A stretch of 64,000 nt of DNA from G965240365 sp965240365 (GTDB lineage Bacteria > Pseudomonadota > Gammaproteobacteria > Eutrophobiales > Eutrophobiaceae): contig OZ251218.1 of NCBI GenBank assembly GCA_965240365.1, positions 1,488,001 to 1,552,000 on the forward strand. Direction: 5' to 3'. The position numbers and the translations under genes were made by a program. Positions 25,213 to 34,893 of this stretch are shown piece after piece. Position 1 is the stretch's first letter; each line of letters begins with the position of its first letter. Under the pieces are notes generated by a model. That model searched no databases and was not told the origin of the DNA. It worked only from the letters and a program-made list of their open reading frames with translations.

Positions 25213-27849
25213 TTAAAAGCGGACATTGAACCCTAATATATAACGCGCTTCGCCTTCAAAGGTCCACGCGGGGTAGCCGTTTTTCAATTCCGCCTTGATA
25301 GTGGCCCGTGACGGGGCCACGCCCCTTTGCACGCTGTCTTCTTCCAGCACATTCACGGCATTGAAGCTGACGCCGATGTTATCGTTAAGTTGCCAGCCCA
25401 GGCTGAAGTCCAGCGTGCCATAGTCGTCGTGCATACGGCTACCGTAAAAACCGCTTTCCCTGATCATATATTCCGAACGCCAGTTGTATGCCGCTCTGGC
25501 GCTGAAAGCCTCATTTTCATAGTAAGCGACCGTATTGAGGGTGTGCTCTGAACTGTCCGAGAATACGCCAATGAGATCGGAAAAGTTTTTCTTGTCGGCC
25601 CGGGCGTCGGCATAGGTGTAATTAAAGATAGCGCCAAAGCCATTGTCAAAGCCGTGTTGCCACTGTAACTCAACGCCGTTTATCATGCCGCCGGTACCGT
25701 TGATTTTGGTGTTCACCGTCCAGTTGTCACAATTACATCTCGGATCGATAACGCCAATGGATTGACCGGTTTTGCTGGTGAAGGTCGTAAAGTTGTTGAC
25801 GTCTTTGATGAAGTAGGTAATGGAGGCAAGATTACCGGCGCCGTAGTACCATTCCAGCGCCAGATCGGCCTGCGTCGCCTTAAACGGTTTTAAGCCGATA
25901 AAACCGGTGTTAACGGTCTGGTTGCTTGGGTCAACATCGCCCAGTCCGTCAAATCGTGATGTTAAAAACATATCCGCGTAATTCGGCCGGGAAATAACCT
26001 GCGCCGCGGCGGCGCGCAACACCCATTCTTCATTAATATCATAGGCGATATTCAGGCTCGGCAGCACATCGGAATAGCTGGCCTTGCCGGTGGATAATTG
26101 GCGCGACATGTCCTTATTTTGAATAAGACCGTCCGGGTCAACGTGGCCAGGGTCGGCGCCGTAATAATCCGATGACGCGTCCGTCTGAATATAACGCACG
26201 CCGACATTGCCGTAGATATCATTGGCGGCAAAATTCGCCATGCCATAGAACGCGATGTTCCTCTCGGAGATAGTGCCGTAGGCGGAACGGCTGCGCTTAA
26301 AGCGGGAAATTTGCCGTCTGGCCTCATTTTGCATGGCGCCGAAGTCGGGCCTGGGTATGGTGTAGCCCTGCATTCCGGCCCTGGTGACGCCGCGCCAATA
26401 GTTACCGGCGGGCGATGTTGTGATGGGATTGTCGTAGATGGCCCTGTTGTCCTCGGCGGTGACATCGTGATCGGCCCAGCGCACGCCGGTCTTGACGCTG
26501 TCAATCGCCCGCCATTCGAGATCCAGCTCGATATCGGCCTGAAAATAGGTTTCTTTATCGGTATTGGGTTGCTTGTTTTCAGCCCAACCGGATGGCTGCA
26601 CATTACCTCGAATATCGTTTACGGTCCAGCCGGGATTGGCCAGGTTGAGCGCGACTCGATCCCCTCTGGCGTCGAAGGTACCGTAAGCGTCGGATGGGTC
26701 GCCGATGCGGGCGCCAAAATTAGCGGTCAGGTCGGTGCCGCCGCTCGCCTCTGTTCTGCCGCCGCGCGCGGTCAGCAGATAACGCTCGCCCTGGTAGGAA
26801 AAATCAAAATGCAGGGTGTCCGACTTCATGCTGGCGGCGCGGGTGAATGTTTGCAGATACGGCCTGCTGGCGGGATTGTTTCTATCCATGGTAGCCAACA
26901 CGCAGGTTTTCCCGTCGGCGGCAAATTGATCACAGTTGGCGCGGCTGACATCCTGAAATAAAAACACCGTGGTGTTGGCGTTATTCGCATCCAGTGCCAG
27001 ACTTAGATAATGCACGCCAAATTGCATGGCCTCGGTGGGCTTGTACTGCGCGGCCAGATCAAATGCGGTGCGCTTGCGATCCTGTTCAAAGGCATTGACC
27101 GACACGGCGCCTTCCCAACCGTACAGCGCCTCGGTGCCCCTGCGCACGTAGCGGGTATCCTGCTTTGCGATCGCCCCCAGGATACCGAATGTCCCGCTGT
27201 CATTTTTCCAACTGTAAAGGCCGGAGACACCCGGATTGCCTTCTTTGCTCACCGTGCCGTAATCGTATTCGGCGGACGCGAATATTGTGCCGGCGTCCAG
27301 ATCCAGCGGTTTGCGCGTTCTCACGTTGGCGGTCCCGCCGACGCCGCCTTCGACCAGGTCGGCGCGAGAGGATTTGTACACTTCAATGCCCGCGATCATT
27401 TCCGGCGGCAATAGCGAGTAGTTAAAGCTGCGGTCGATGGATTGTTGATCGTACCAGCCGGTGGAGGCGACAGTCTGGCCATTTAGCGTGGTTAATGTCA
27501 GTTGATTGGAGGCGCCGCGAATGGATACCTGCTGTCCCTGGCCAAACTGACGGTTGACCGAGATGCCGGGAATTCGAGCCAGCGATTCCGCCACGTCGTT
27601 ATCGGGAAACTTGCCGATATCTTCGGCGCTGACGGCATCGACCAGGCCGTCGGCATTGCGTTTTATGTTGACCGCGTTAGTCAGGCTGCCACGAATACCG
27701 GTGACGACAATTTCCATCATGGGTGTATTGCCGTCCTCCTGCGCGAATACGACAGGGATACCGCCGGCGCCGAACGCCGCCAAATACAATACCGCTCTGT
27801 TCAACCCCGTCTGCAACCGGGGGCGCTGATTATTATTTTCGCTGGCCAT
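25213..27849 (-). CDS. TonB-dependent receptor, probably for chitin oligosaccharides or other glycans
   Basis: An 878-residue outer-membrane receptor of the TIGR01782 type common in Xanthomonas, Caulobacter and Alteromonas relatives. After an export signal (VLYLAAFGAGGIPVVFAQ) comes the TonB box MEIVVTG, then the plug domain (AVSAEDIGKFPDNDVAESLA, RIPGISVNRQ, STGWYDQQSIDR), and a 22-strand barrel ending VLGFNVRF with terminal Phe. The gene faces the same way as the GH20 hexosaminidase next to it, which supports a GlcNAc-oligomer substrate; the family as a whole serves plant and animal glycans, so this is inferred. A LacI-type operator at 28002-28015 lies 153 bases upstream of the start, indicating sugar-controlled expression. 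Confidence 0.88.
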   Translation of the reverse strand: MASENNNQRPRLQTGLNRAVLYLAAFGAGGIPVVFAQEDGNTPMMEIVVTGIRGSLTNAVNIKRNADGLVDAVSAEDIGKFPDNDVAESLARIPGISVNRQFGQGQQVSIRGASNQLTLTTLNGQTVASTGWYDQQSIDRSFNYSLLPPEMIAGIEVYKSSRADLVEGGVGGTANVRTRKPLDLDAGTIFASAEYDYGTVSKEGNPGVSGLYSWKNDSGTFGILGAIAKQDTRYVRRGTEALYGWEGAVSVNAFEQDRKRTAFDLAAQYKPTEAMQFGVHYLSLALDANNANTTVFLFQDVSRANCDQFAADGKTCVLATMDRNNPASRPYLQTFTRAASMKSDTLHFDFSYQGERYLLTARGGRTEASGGTDLTANFGARIGDPSDAYGTFDARGDRVALNLANPGWTVNDIRGNVQPSGWAENKQPNTDKETYFQADIELDLEWRAIDSVKTGVRWADHDVTAEDNRAIYDNPITTSPAGNYWRGVTRAGMQGYTIPRPDFGAMQNEARRQISRFKRSRSAYGTISERNIAFYGMANFAANDIYGNVGVRYIQTDASSDYYGADPGHVDPDGLIQNKDMSRQLSTGKASYSDVLPSLNIAYDINEEWVLRAAAAQVISRPNYADMFLTSRFDGLGDVDPSNQTVNTGFIGLKPFKATQADLALEWYYGAGNLASITYFIKDVNNFTTFTSKTGQSIGVIDPRCNCDNWTVNTKINGTGGMINGVELQWQHGFDNGFGAIFNYTYADARADKKNFSDLIGVFSDSSEHTLNTVAYYENEAFSARAAYNWRSEYMIRESGFYGSRMHDDYGTLDFSLGWQLNDNIGVSFNAVNVLEEDSVQRGVAPSRATIKAELKNGYPAWTFEGEARYILGFNVRF

Positions 27850-28001
27850 GATACTTTCCTCTACTACTGATGCAACTGCCAGACTCTATTCTTAAAGCGA
27901 ATAAAATAATTTATTTTATATGCCTGTTTAGAATAATCTCGTTATTGTTTTTTTTCTGTAAGCCGTTTTTGCGACAAATCATAGAATATCCTGTAGGCAA
28001 A

Positions 28002-28015
28002 TGTAAGCGGTTACA
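28002..28015. promoter_or_regulatory. LacI-family operator upstream of the TonB receptor
   Basis: TGTAAGCGGTTACA has the TGTAA-N4-TTACA palindrome and central CG typical of LacI/GalR-family sites. It is the only copy I see in the window. No LacI-type regulator gene is present, so the repressor would be encoded elsewhere. The rest of 27850-28171 is AT-rich with no gene; it also carries the motif ATTAAACCTGGACAAAA (minus strand, 28016-28036). Confidence 0.65.
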
Positions 28016-28171
28016 ATATTTTGTCCAGGTTTAATATTTGTTTGCTGTTGCTTTGCCTCTGTTACCCTTCCGGTCTGTCCGGCGCCTTAATAAAATCAAG
28101 CCATTCTGAAAATTGCGCCCGATTTTATAGCGTCCGGCGACCCGGATCAGTATACCGGCAAAGCAGATGAC

Positions 28172-30781
28172 TCAGAGTACCGGGATGGCGCGGCCCTTCC
28201 TCTGCCGATCCGGCGACAGGGCGCGCACTTCGACCGGCCCGGATACCGACACCGGCCCCCGGTAATCCCGCCAGCCGCCCTGACCCTGCCGGTACTGGAT
28301 CGGCAAACCCGGGAAGATGATATTGGCCCGCAGCCGGCCTTTGTTTATCTCGGCGCCCACGGTGGGAATACGGTAAAAGATCCCGGCCCTGTCCAGCCTG
28401 GCCAGTTCCCACTGGCCGACCCGGTTGGCAAACCGGTTCCAATGCGCGGCGCGCCGGTCGCGCTTTTGGGCGTCGAAACGGCCGCTGTGGCGGTTGTACA
28501 GCGCGCCCGAGTGGTCGTAGGGCGCCTCCCAGTCGGCCCGATGCCAGGCGCGCTCGGCGAGGGCGAGCAGGCGCGGAAAAATTTTGTACTCGGCCTGCCT
28601 GTCCGAACGCACGGTTTCCCCCCAAAGCTGGCCCTGAATACCGCGGTAGCGGCGACCCGGTTCGATGGGGGCGTGGATCACCGCCCCGGTCTCGTCACGA
28701 ATCAGCCGGTCGTCGAACGTAAAGGGGCGATCCTGCTTGTCAAACCAGAATTCGGCGTGCAGCGGCAGATTTTCGGGCATGAATTCAAACACCTTGCGGG
28801 TATCAATGTGGCGCGTCGCCCAGGTGTAGCCCGGTTCCTTTGGGTCGGCCTGATAGGGGAAGTCGTAGTAGAGGGCATCCGGGGTTGATAGCACCACCTG
28901 CCAGCCGCGGTTGAGTTGCGTGTGCGGTGTTCTCTGCCCGCTGCCATAGAGCGTTTCCCAACTGTTGGTCTGGACGGTGACGGGCAGGGTTTCGATGGCC
29001 GGATGGGCCATGCCGTCGCTCCAGGCGGCCGGTTCTATGCCACGCTCATCGAGCATGGCGGCGACGCGCTCGATGAAGTAGCCGGCCAGTTGCCCGGCGT
29101 CTGTCAGGCGCTTTTCGGCGGCGATAAAGGCTTTGCAACGCGGCGATTCCAGCCAGGCGCCAGCGGTCTCATCGGCGCCGATGTGGTAGCGCCTAAGCGG
29201 GTGGCCGGCCCGGTCGTGCAGACGCTTGACTTCGTCGATGACCTTGCCGACAAAGTGATAGGAGGATGCCATGCAGACATTGATGGTATTGTCGTTGTAG
29301 CGCTGAGTGCTGCGGTAACGGCTTTGGTCGTCCGGGTCGGACAGCAGGTAGCGCTCCGCCTCGGCCGCCTCGCCCTCGGCAGTCAGGCGGCGAAAGCGCG
29401 CCTCCATGGCCTTGACCGCCGCCCGCGAGTGGCCGGGCATGTCGAAGGAGGGAATGACCTGGATGTGGCGCGCCGTTGCCGCGCGCAGTATCGCCTGGTA
29501 GTCCTCGGCCGAGTAAAAGCCGTCGCGCCCGGCCTCGCTCGTTGCGCCGCTGCCCAATTGCGGCAGCAGGCAGCGGTTCTCTTCCAGGTCGTGGCAACGC
29601 CTGGCGCCGATGGCGGTCAGTTCCGGCAGGCCGGCGATCGCCAGCCGCCAGCCCTCGTCGTCGGCCAGATGCAGGTGCAGCTTGTTGAGCTTGTAATTGG
29701 CCATTTGATCGAGCAGGGCGAGGATAAATCTGCGACTTCGAAAATTGCGCGCCACATCAATGTGCATGCCGCGGAAGGCAAAGCGCGGCCCGTCGTTCAG
29801 GGTCAGCCGGGGCAGGCTCAGAGATCGCGGGTCGATCAGCGCCGCCAGCGAGATCAGCCCGTAAAAGGCCCCGGCGGCGTCGCCCGCGCGCAGCTCTATT
29901 TTTGATCCCGTCACCTCCAGCCGGTAGCTTTCGGCGGCCATTGCCCGGTCCCTGCCAATGCGCAGGGCGATGCCCGAATCATTTTGGGCAACGCCCAGAT
30001 CAGCAAGGCGCGCCAGGGCGACATTCAGGCCCGCGGCCGGAAAATCCGCCGCCTCGATCCGCACCCCTGCCGTCATATCCAGCGCCGCGCCCGGGCCCGG
30101 ACGCAGCGCGCGCGGGGTCGGTATGATGGCCAGCGCCAGATCGTCTTTGAGTTCCCGCGTGTCCCGATGGCGCCGGTACAGGTAGCCGGCCGTTGCCAGT
30201 TGTGTGCGGTCGGAGGCGGCGCGCACAAAGCCTTGCCGCCAGTCGATGGGCGCAACGTGGGGCAGCGCTTCAAGGCCGGTTTCCGCGTCGGTGGCAAGCG
30301 CCGTGGCGATAATGTTCCTGGCCTTCCCGTCCGCCGTGGCGACATAGTAGTTGGGCATTATCCGCCCCTCGACCAGACTTAAACCGGCGCCGATAAACTC
30401 GATTTTCTTGGGCACGCCGGCGGCGAAGGGCCGAAAGCGGCCGTTGGGCGTAATCCGGTACAGATTGCCGTTGATCTGTTCGATGTCGAACTCGCCGGGC
30501 AATACCTTGAGAATCGGGTCCACCATGCTGAAATACACCTGCCAGTTCGCGTCTGCCAGCGGCGCTGGCAGGCTCAGCGTCAGGGCGACGCGGTGACAGG
30601 GTTGATCGATATCCGGCAGACAGCCGCCAGCGCCGCGGTTTTCGACCACCCGGTAAACGATGTCCATCGAACTGGAGATCATCGCCAGGGTGGCATCCGG
30701 TGGGCTGCTTTTTACGCTGCCCCCGCAGGCCGCACAGAGCAGGATGGCGAGTAAAGCCGGGCAGGATCGGGACGATATCAT
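28172..30781 (-). CDS. Beta-N-acetylhexosaminidase, GH20, lipoprotein
   Basis: Removes terminal GlcNAc (or GalNAc) from chitin oligosaccharides. Starting at the ATG 30781, the protein (869 residues) has a lipoprotein signal MISSRSCPALLAILLCAACG with lipobox LCAAC-like ending, so it is tethered to a membrane, probably the outer one. Domains in order: N-terminal CHB_HEX carbohydrate-binding domain (about 40-200), GH20b (about 215-340), the GH20 TIM barrel (about 345-790) with the catalytic pair D537-E538 in HIGADETAGAW, and a C-terminal CHB_HEX_C domain. FRGMHIDVARNFRS opens the catalytic barrel as in bacterial chitobiases. An upstream start at 30880 is open but would bury the signal peptide. 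It lies just upstream of the TonB receptor on the same strand, 322 bases apart. Confidence 0.93.
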   Translation of the reverse strand: MISSRSCPALLAILLCAACGGSVKSSPPDATLAMISSSMDIVYRVVENRGAGGCLPDIDQPCHRVALTLSLPAPLADANWQVYFSMVDPILKVLPGEFDIEQINGNLYRITPNGRFRPFAAGVPKKIEFIGAGLSLVEGRIMPNYYVATADGKARNIIATALATDAETGLEALPHVAPIDWRQGFVRAASDRTQLATAGYLYRRHRDTRELKDDLALAIIPTPRALRPGPGAALDMTAGVRIEAADFPAAGLNVALARLADLGVAQNDSGIALRIGRDRAMAAESYRLEVTGSKIELRAGDAAGAFYGLISLAALIDPRSLSLPRLTLNDGPRFAFRGMHIDVARNFRSRRFILALLDQMANYKLNKLHLHLADDEGWRLAIAGLPELTAIGARRCHDLEENRCLLPQLGSGATSEAGRDGFYSAEDYQAILRAATARHIQVIPSFDMPGHSRAAVKAMEARFRRLTAEGEAAEAERYLLSDPDDQSRYRSTQRYNDNTINVCMASSYHFVGKVIDEVKRLHDRAGHPLRRYHIGADETAGAWLESPRCKAFIAAEKRLTDAGQLAGYFIERVAAMLDERGIEPAAWSDGMAHPAIETLPVTVQTNSWETLYGSGQRTPHTQLNRGWQVVLSTPDALYYDFPYQADPKEPGYTWATRHIDTRKVFEFMPENLPLHAEFWFDKQDRPFTFDDRLIRDETGAVIHAPIEPGRRYRGIQGQLWGETVRSDRQAEYKIFPRLLALAERAWHRADWEAPYDHSGALYNRHSGRFDAQKRDRRAAHWNRFANRVGQWELARLDRAGIFYRIPTVGAEINKGRLRANIIFPGLPIQYRQGQGGWRDYRGPVSVSGPVEVRALSPDRQRKGRAIPVL

Positions 30782-31371
30782 CAGGTGTTTTAGTCGCGCG
30801 GTGTGGTAAAATCGGTCAATTTTAAGTCTATCCGGCTCTTTTTGCCACCATTTGTCCGGGTTTAATGCCTGTAACATCAATCAGGCGGCCTGCCTGCTTG
30901 CTACAGGCAGGCGCCGGACAGATCGGAATGGTAACAGAGGCAAAGAAACGGCAAGCAGCGGTCTGCCCATTACCCGTCATTCCAGCGAAAGCTCGCCTGC
31001 ATGGATGCAGGTGGTAGAGCGGCGCCTGCCTGCTGCAGGCAGGTCAGGAACAGGCCGCCGAGGAATCCAGTGGTTTATTAAGATACATTCCCGCTTTGCG
31101 GGAATGACAACCAGTTGAGTTATCCCTACTTAATAACAAGCACTAAACCCTGTTGGACCCACCCAACATTCCGGCTCGCCCTCCTGGATTCCAGCTTTCG
31201 CCTGCCTGCAGCAGGCAGGCTGGGCGGCTACGGGCATCCTGCCCTCACGCCGCATACAGGACATCCTGTCCATAAATGACGATGGAGTGTTGTTTTGGCT
31301 TTACGTCATTCTGACCGGATTGCACCAGGCTTGATTTGTCTCATAGGTATTGAACCCGGACTGAGTGCCAC
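30782..31371. repeat. Divergent intergenic region with dispersed repeats and nested inserts
   Basis: Contains a palindrome at about 30886, a hairpin whose arm holds a 49-bp element that itself holds a 19-bp palindrome (30994-31061, palindrome 31025-31043), another palindrome in a hairpin loop (31201-31219) and the 51-bp element without its 49-bp insert (31224-31274). The motif ATTRAACCCGGAC occurs facing each gene (about 30853-30869 toward the GH20 gene, about 31345-31359 toward the porin gene). No gene is seen. Confidence 0.85.
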
Positions 31372-32784
31372 ATGACTATTAAACCCCACAAATTATCTCT
31401 CCCCGCGTCTGTTTTAATGGCCGCTATGGGCGCTGGTCTTGCATTATCGATTCAGGCCCAGGCAGCGCCGCCGGAACCGGGTTATGCCAATCAGGTGACC
31501 CGGTTTTATGATGACGCAAAGATAAGCGCTAGCCTGAATTTTTGGCTGCGTCGCCGTGATCGGGCCGGTTTTGATTTGGCGCGTGGCCACGAGACCGCAA
31601 AGACCAGAAACCTGGAACATAGCTCCGGTTTTTTTAATATCAATTTTAGTTCCGGCTATATCCATGATGTGATTGGCCTGGATCTGGGCGCTTATGCCAC
31701 CTTTGATATGTGGCAGAATGGCGACCCTAATCATGAAATGAACTTCTGGAATATAAATAACCCGTTTGAACTACGGCCCAAAGAGGGATGTTCAGGGACA
31801 TGGCATTCAGACTGCACTGATGATGGCGTGTCTATAACAACGGCGAATCTGAAATTTAGGTATCAGGACAGACTCACGGCCAGACTCGGTTATTTCCAGC
31901 CATCGGCGCCATCGGCTTTGGGCGTAAACTGGTCATTTACGCGCGGCGCCTATTTAGGCGGCGAACTTGGTTTAAACCTGGATCAAATCGCTTTGGGCCT
32001 GACTTATGCGACAGAATATAAAGCGCCCTGGTTTAAGGATAGCTATAAGCCGCAGGAAAGATTAGCGAATGGCAGCCGCGCTGACGCCGGAGATATGTAT
32101 TCAATTGGCATGAAATACGCCATCACGGATAACATTAATCTTGATTTAGCCTATGGCGCGCTGACTCAGGGTCAACGTAAAAATGCCCAGATAAAATTAA
32201 CAGCCAACAGCGGCAATGGCTGGCGCCTGTCTCCGCAAATTTATTTTACCCATGATGATGAGCAATACTCAAAATTAGCCTACCAGTTGGCGTTTATTTC
32301 CCGCTATAGCACGGAGCCTTATACCTTTAGAGCAGAATCCACATACACTTCCGCCGCAGATCGCAATGATAACATGGTGGGCTATTTTGCTTATCGCTTG
32401 AGCAGAGATTACGGCGGTTCAAACGGCGCGTATGATATCTGGTGGAATAACCGCTCGGACTTTAACCATGATAATGAGTTAGCGCTGTTTGGCTCCGCCG
32501 CTCGTGATTTATCTGATTGGGGCTTAAACGGTTTAAGCGCCGGTATTAACGGCGCTTATGGTTTTGGCGCCAAAGCGCCCGATTATAAAGCGTTGACTGA
32601 ATACGCGCTTAGCCTGTTTATTGATTACCGCGTGCCGGACGGTGTATTAAAGAATATGGCTTTGAGTATATATTGCACCTGGTACAACAACGATATGAAC
32701 GCCAGGGACCGGAACCCGTACACCAACGCATTCCAGGATGAAACCGACTTTAAATTTATTGTTACCATGCCTTTTAGTATTTAG
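31372..32784 (+). CDS. OprD/chitoporin-like outer-membrane porin
   Basis: A signal peptide (SVLMAAMGAGLALSIQAQAA, cleavage before APPEP) precedes a beta-barrel of about 440 residues. The start of the barrel, DAKISASLNFWLRRRDRAG, and the SSGFFNINFSSGYIHDVIGL segment fit the OprD superfamily to which chitoporins (ChiP) and other substrate-selective porins belong. Role: passive entry of chitin oligomers or other small nutrients, inferred from the neighbouring hexosaminidase. The C-terminus reads IVTMPFSI without the usual last aromatic residue, and the stop TAG uses the first base of the adjacent mobile element, so the last residues may have been lost when that element inserted. Confidence 0.8.
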   Translation: MTIKPHKLSLPASVLMAAMGAGLALSIQAQAAPPEPGYANQVTRFYDDAKISASLNFWLRRRDRAGFDLARGHETAKTRNLEHSSGFFNINFSSGYIHDVIGLDLGAYATFDMWQNGDPNHEMNFWNINNPFELRPKEGCSGTWHSDCTDDGVSITTANLKFRYQDRLTARLGYFQPSAPSALGVNWSFTRGAYLGGELGLNLDQIALGLTYATEYKAPWFKDSYKPQERLANGSRADAGDMYSIGMKYAITDNINLDLAYGALTQGQRKNAQIKLTANSGNGWRLSPQIYFTHDDEQYSKLAYQLAFISRYSTEPYTFRAESTYTSAADRNDNMVGYFAYRLSRDYGGSNGAYDIWWNNRSDFNHDNELALFGSAARDLSDWGLNGLSAGINGAYGFGAKAPDYKALTEYALSLFIDYRVPDGVLKNMALSIYCTWYNNDMNARDRNPYTNAFQDETDFKFIVTMPFSI

Positions 32785-33068
32785 GGCCTGTTAACACTAT
32801 TTTAGCAGTCCCTGCTTGAGTCTGTTTTGCGCGCCAGCAAGGCGGAAGAAGCGCAGTGTAGTTGCGCTACTCAAGCGACTGACCTGCCTGCAGCAGGCAG
32901 GCAACGAAGCTGGGGCGCAAAACAGGCCAAGCCCTTCGGGTTGTGCCCCAAACTGCGCCACTCGGCGTTGCTTGTCGCTCATTTGGAGTGACCAAACTAC
33001 GCTCCGCGCGCCTTGATTGGCGCAGTTTGGGGCACAACAGGGCCTGCCAAAATAGTGTTAACAGGCCC
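32784..33068. mobile_element. Non-autonomous TA-flanked element (MITE), copy 2
   Basis: 285 bp, flanked by TA, with terminal inverted repeats GGGCCTGTTAACACTATTTT and AAAATAGTGTTAACAGGCCC. It is an inverted relative of the element at 14637-14938; one palindrome present there is absent here (empty site at 32974/32975). Its first base completes the stop codon of the porin gene. Confidence 0.88.
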
Positions 33069-33123
33069 TAAGTAGCGGATAGAAGTAATGACAAGGCATG
33101 CGCGCCCGGCAGCGCCGCCAGGA

Positions 33124-34869
33124 TTACAGGCGCGCATCCCCGGCGGCGCCTTCAAGCCGGCTTGCGGTCGAGTTGTAGGGCACCACCAGCGAGACTTCGC
33201 CCTTGTGGTGCCGGTTCTGTATCCTGCGCCAGTATTCGGCCGTCAATAAATCTCCATGGTAGCGCATGAATTGCTGCTTCAACTCCTCATTCATGTTCAG
33301 GAAACGAATAAACTCTTCCGGGAAAATATCATTGCCGCCGACAAAATACCACGCATCCGCCTGCATCTCGTCCTCATAATCGCCGGCCTCGGGGATCTCC
33401 CTGAAGCGGCACTCGGTCACCAGGGACACTTCATCATAATCATAAAAGATAACGCGATGATATTGAGTCACGCCAAAGTTCTTCAACAGCAGGTCGCCGG
33501 TGAAGATATTGGTATAGGCCAGGTCCTTGATGGCCTGACCATAATCAATGACGGCATGGCGGGCCTCTTCCGGCGCGGCTTCATGGAGGTATAGATTTAA
33601 CGGTCGCACCCGCCGTTCGACATAGACCCGTTTCAGGATCAGCGTGTTGCCTTCCCGCCGCACGCTCTCGCTGGCCGCTTCAAGCAGTTCGTTTCTCAAG
33701 GCCCAGGAAAAGCGGTTGCTCGGGAATTCAAGGTTGAGGAACTCCTGCGTGTCGATCAATCTGCCGGCCCGGTCGTGCTTGGAAACCAGCTTGTATTTAT
33801 CTATGACCTCGCGCCTCGATATCGTCTTGGGATAGCCGAATTTATCGCGGATGACCTTAAACACCAGATTATGGGAGGGCAGCGTAAAAACGATCATGAC
33901 CAGCCCGGCGTCTCCGTCCGCATGGACAAAGCGGTCGCGTGTCTGCTTTAAGTGTTCGGCAAAGGCGCGATACCGTTCGGTCTTGCCCTGGCGCAGGCGG
34001 CCCAGCACGGTATAGAGTTCATCGATCGGTTTTTCGGGCAGGATCGATTTTAGAAAATGCACCGCCCCGATCACCGAGTTTGGATCGGCAAAATAATAGG
34101 AGCGGGTATAACTGAAGATCAGGCTGATCTCTTTTTGAGTCAAAAACACCGCATCGACCCGGATACCGCCGTATTCATTCTTGAAGGCGATGACGATCGG
34201 CGCTTCACCCTCGCTCAGGATAATCTTGCCGACCAGATAGGCGCGGGCGGCCTGATAGAAGAAGGAGTCAATGAATTCAAAACGGATATACTCAATGCCG
34301 TCCGCGTGGTTTTCCCGCATGTGCGCGTCGATGATGGCGGCGATCCGCCGCGCGTTATGCGCGGTGTCTTCATAGGGCACACGAAAGGAAAAATCATTGA
34401 GGATGGTTTCAAAAATACGTTGCAACGACAGCCAGTAGGGATAACGGCGGATATTCAGCGACATGATCAGTCGCAGATCTTCGGAAGGGCTGGTCGAGAC
34501 AAACTCGATCTGCGGGTCCAGCCCTTTCGTATTGAAGATGCGCCGCGTTGAAGAATTGAAAAAGGTCTTTATAAAATCATTATCCGGCGCCTGATCCAGG
34601 CGTTCGCCGAAATAACTGCGAATCTCATGCCAAAGCCCGCGATCCTTGACCCGCTGGCCGAGGGTGCGGCGCAACAGCAACACCACCCGACGCACCGATT
34701 TTTCATACAGATCCACACGGTCAACGATATCCTGCTGATGTCCCTTCCAGTCGCGTTGCTCAAAGCGGCCGCGGGCGCGGCGCGTTATCCGGTGAAACTG
34801 ATGGTTATAGCGGATAAAGCCGTCATAGATAATCTGCGAGCATTCCGCGATCAGCGCTTTGTCGGCCAT
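33124..34869 (-). CDS. aceK: Isocitrate dehydrogenase kinase/phosphatase
   Basis: A bifunctional enzyme that phosphorylates isocitrate dehydrogenase on one serine to divert isocitrate into the glyoxylate shunt and removes the phosphate when the TCA cycle is needed. The 581 residues match the usual length (E. coli 578). The regulatory N-terminal half (1-310) is followed by the kinase half with the ATP-loop region FTLPSHNLVFKVIRDKFGYP (about 322-341), the EFSN-like VFN catalytic area and DYDEVSLVTECRFREIP (about 460-476) carrying the metal-binding Asp. It is 24 bases downstream of icd, its own substrate. In E. coli aceK sits in the aceBAK operon; no aceA or aceB is in this window. Confidence 0.97.
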   Translation of the reverse strand: MADKALIAECSQIIYDGFIRYNHQFHRITRRARGRFEQRDWKGHQQDIVDRVDLYEKSVRRVVLLLRRTLGQRVKDRGLWHEIRSYFGERLDQAPDNDFIKTFFNSSTRRIFNTKGLDPQIEFVSTSPSEDLRLIMSLNIRRYPYWLSLQRIFETILNDFSFRVPYEDTAHNARRIAAIIDAHMRENHADGIEYIRFEFIDSFFYQAARAYLVGKIILSEGEAPIVIAFKNEYGGIRVDAVFLTQKEISLIFSYTRSYYFADPNSVIGAVHFLKSILPEKPIDELYTVLGRLRQGKTERYRAFAEHLKQTRDRFVHADGDAGLVMIVFTLPSHNLVFKVIRDKFGYPKTISRREVIDKYKLVSKHDRAGRLIDTQEFLNLEFPSNRFSWALRNELLEAASESVRREGNTLILKRVYVERRVRPLNLYLHEAAPEEARHAVIDYGQAIKDLAYTNIFTGDLLLKNFGVTQYHRVIFYDYDEVSLVTECRFREIPEAGDYEDEMQADAWYFVGGNDIFPEEFIRFLNMNEELKQQFMRYHGDLLTAEYWRRIQNRHHKGEVSLVVPYNSTASRLEGAAGDARL

Positions 34870-34893
34870 GATGACAGATCGGGCCTGCCCGCG

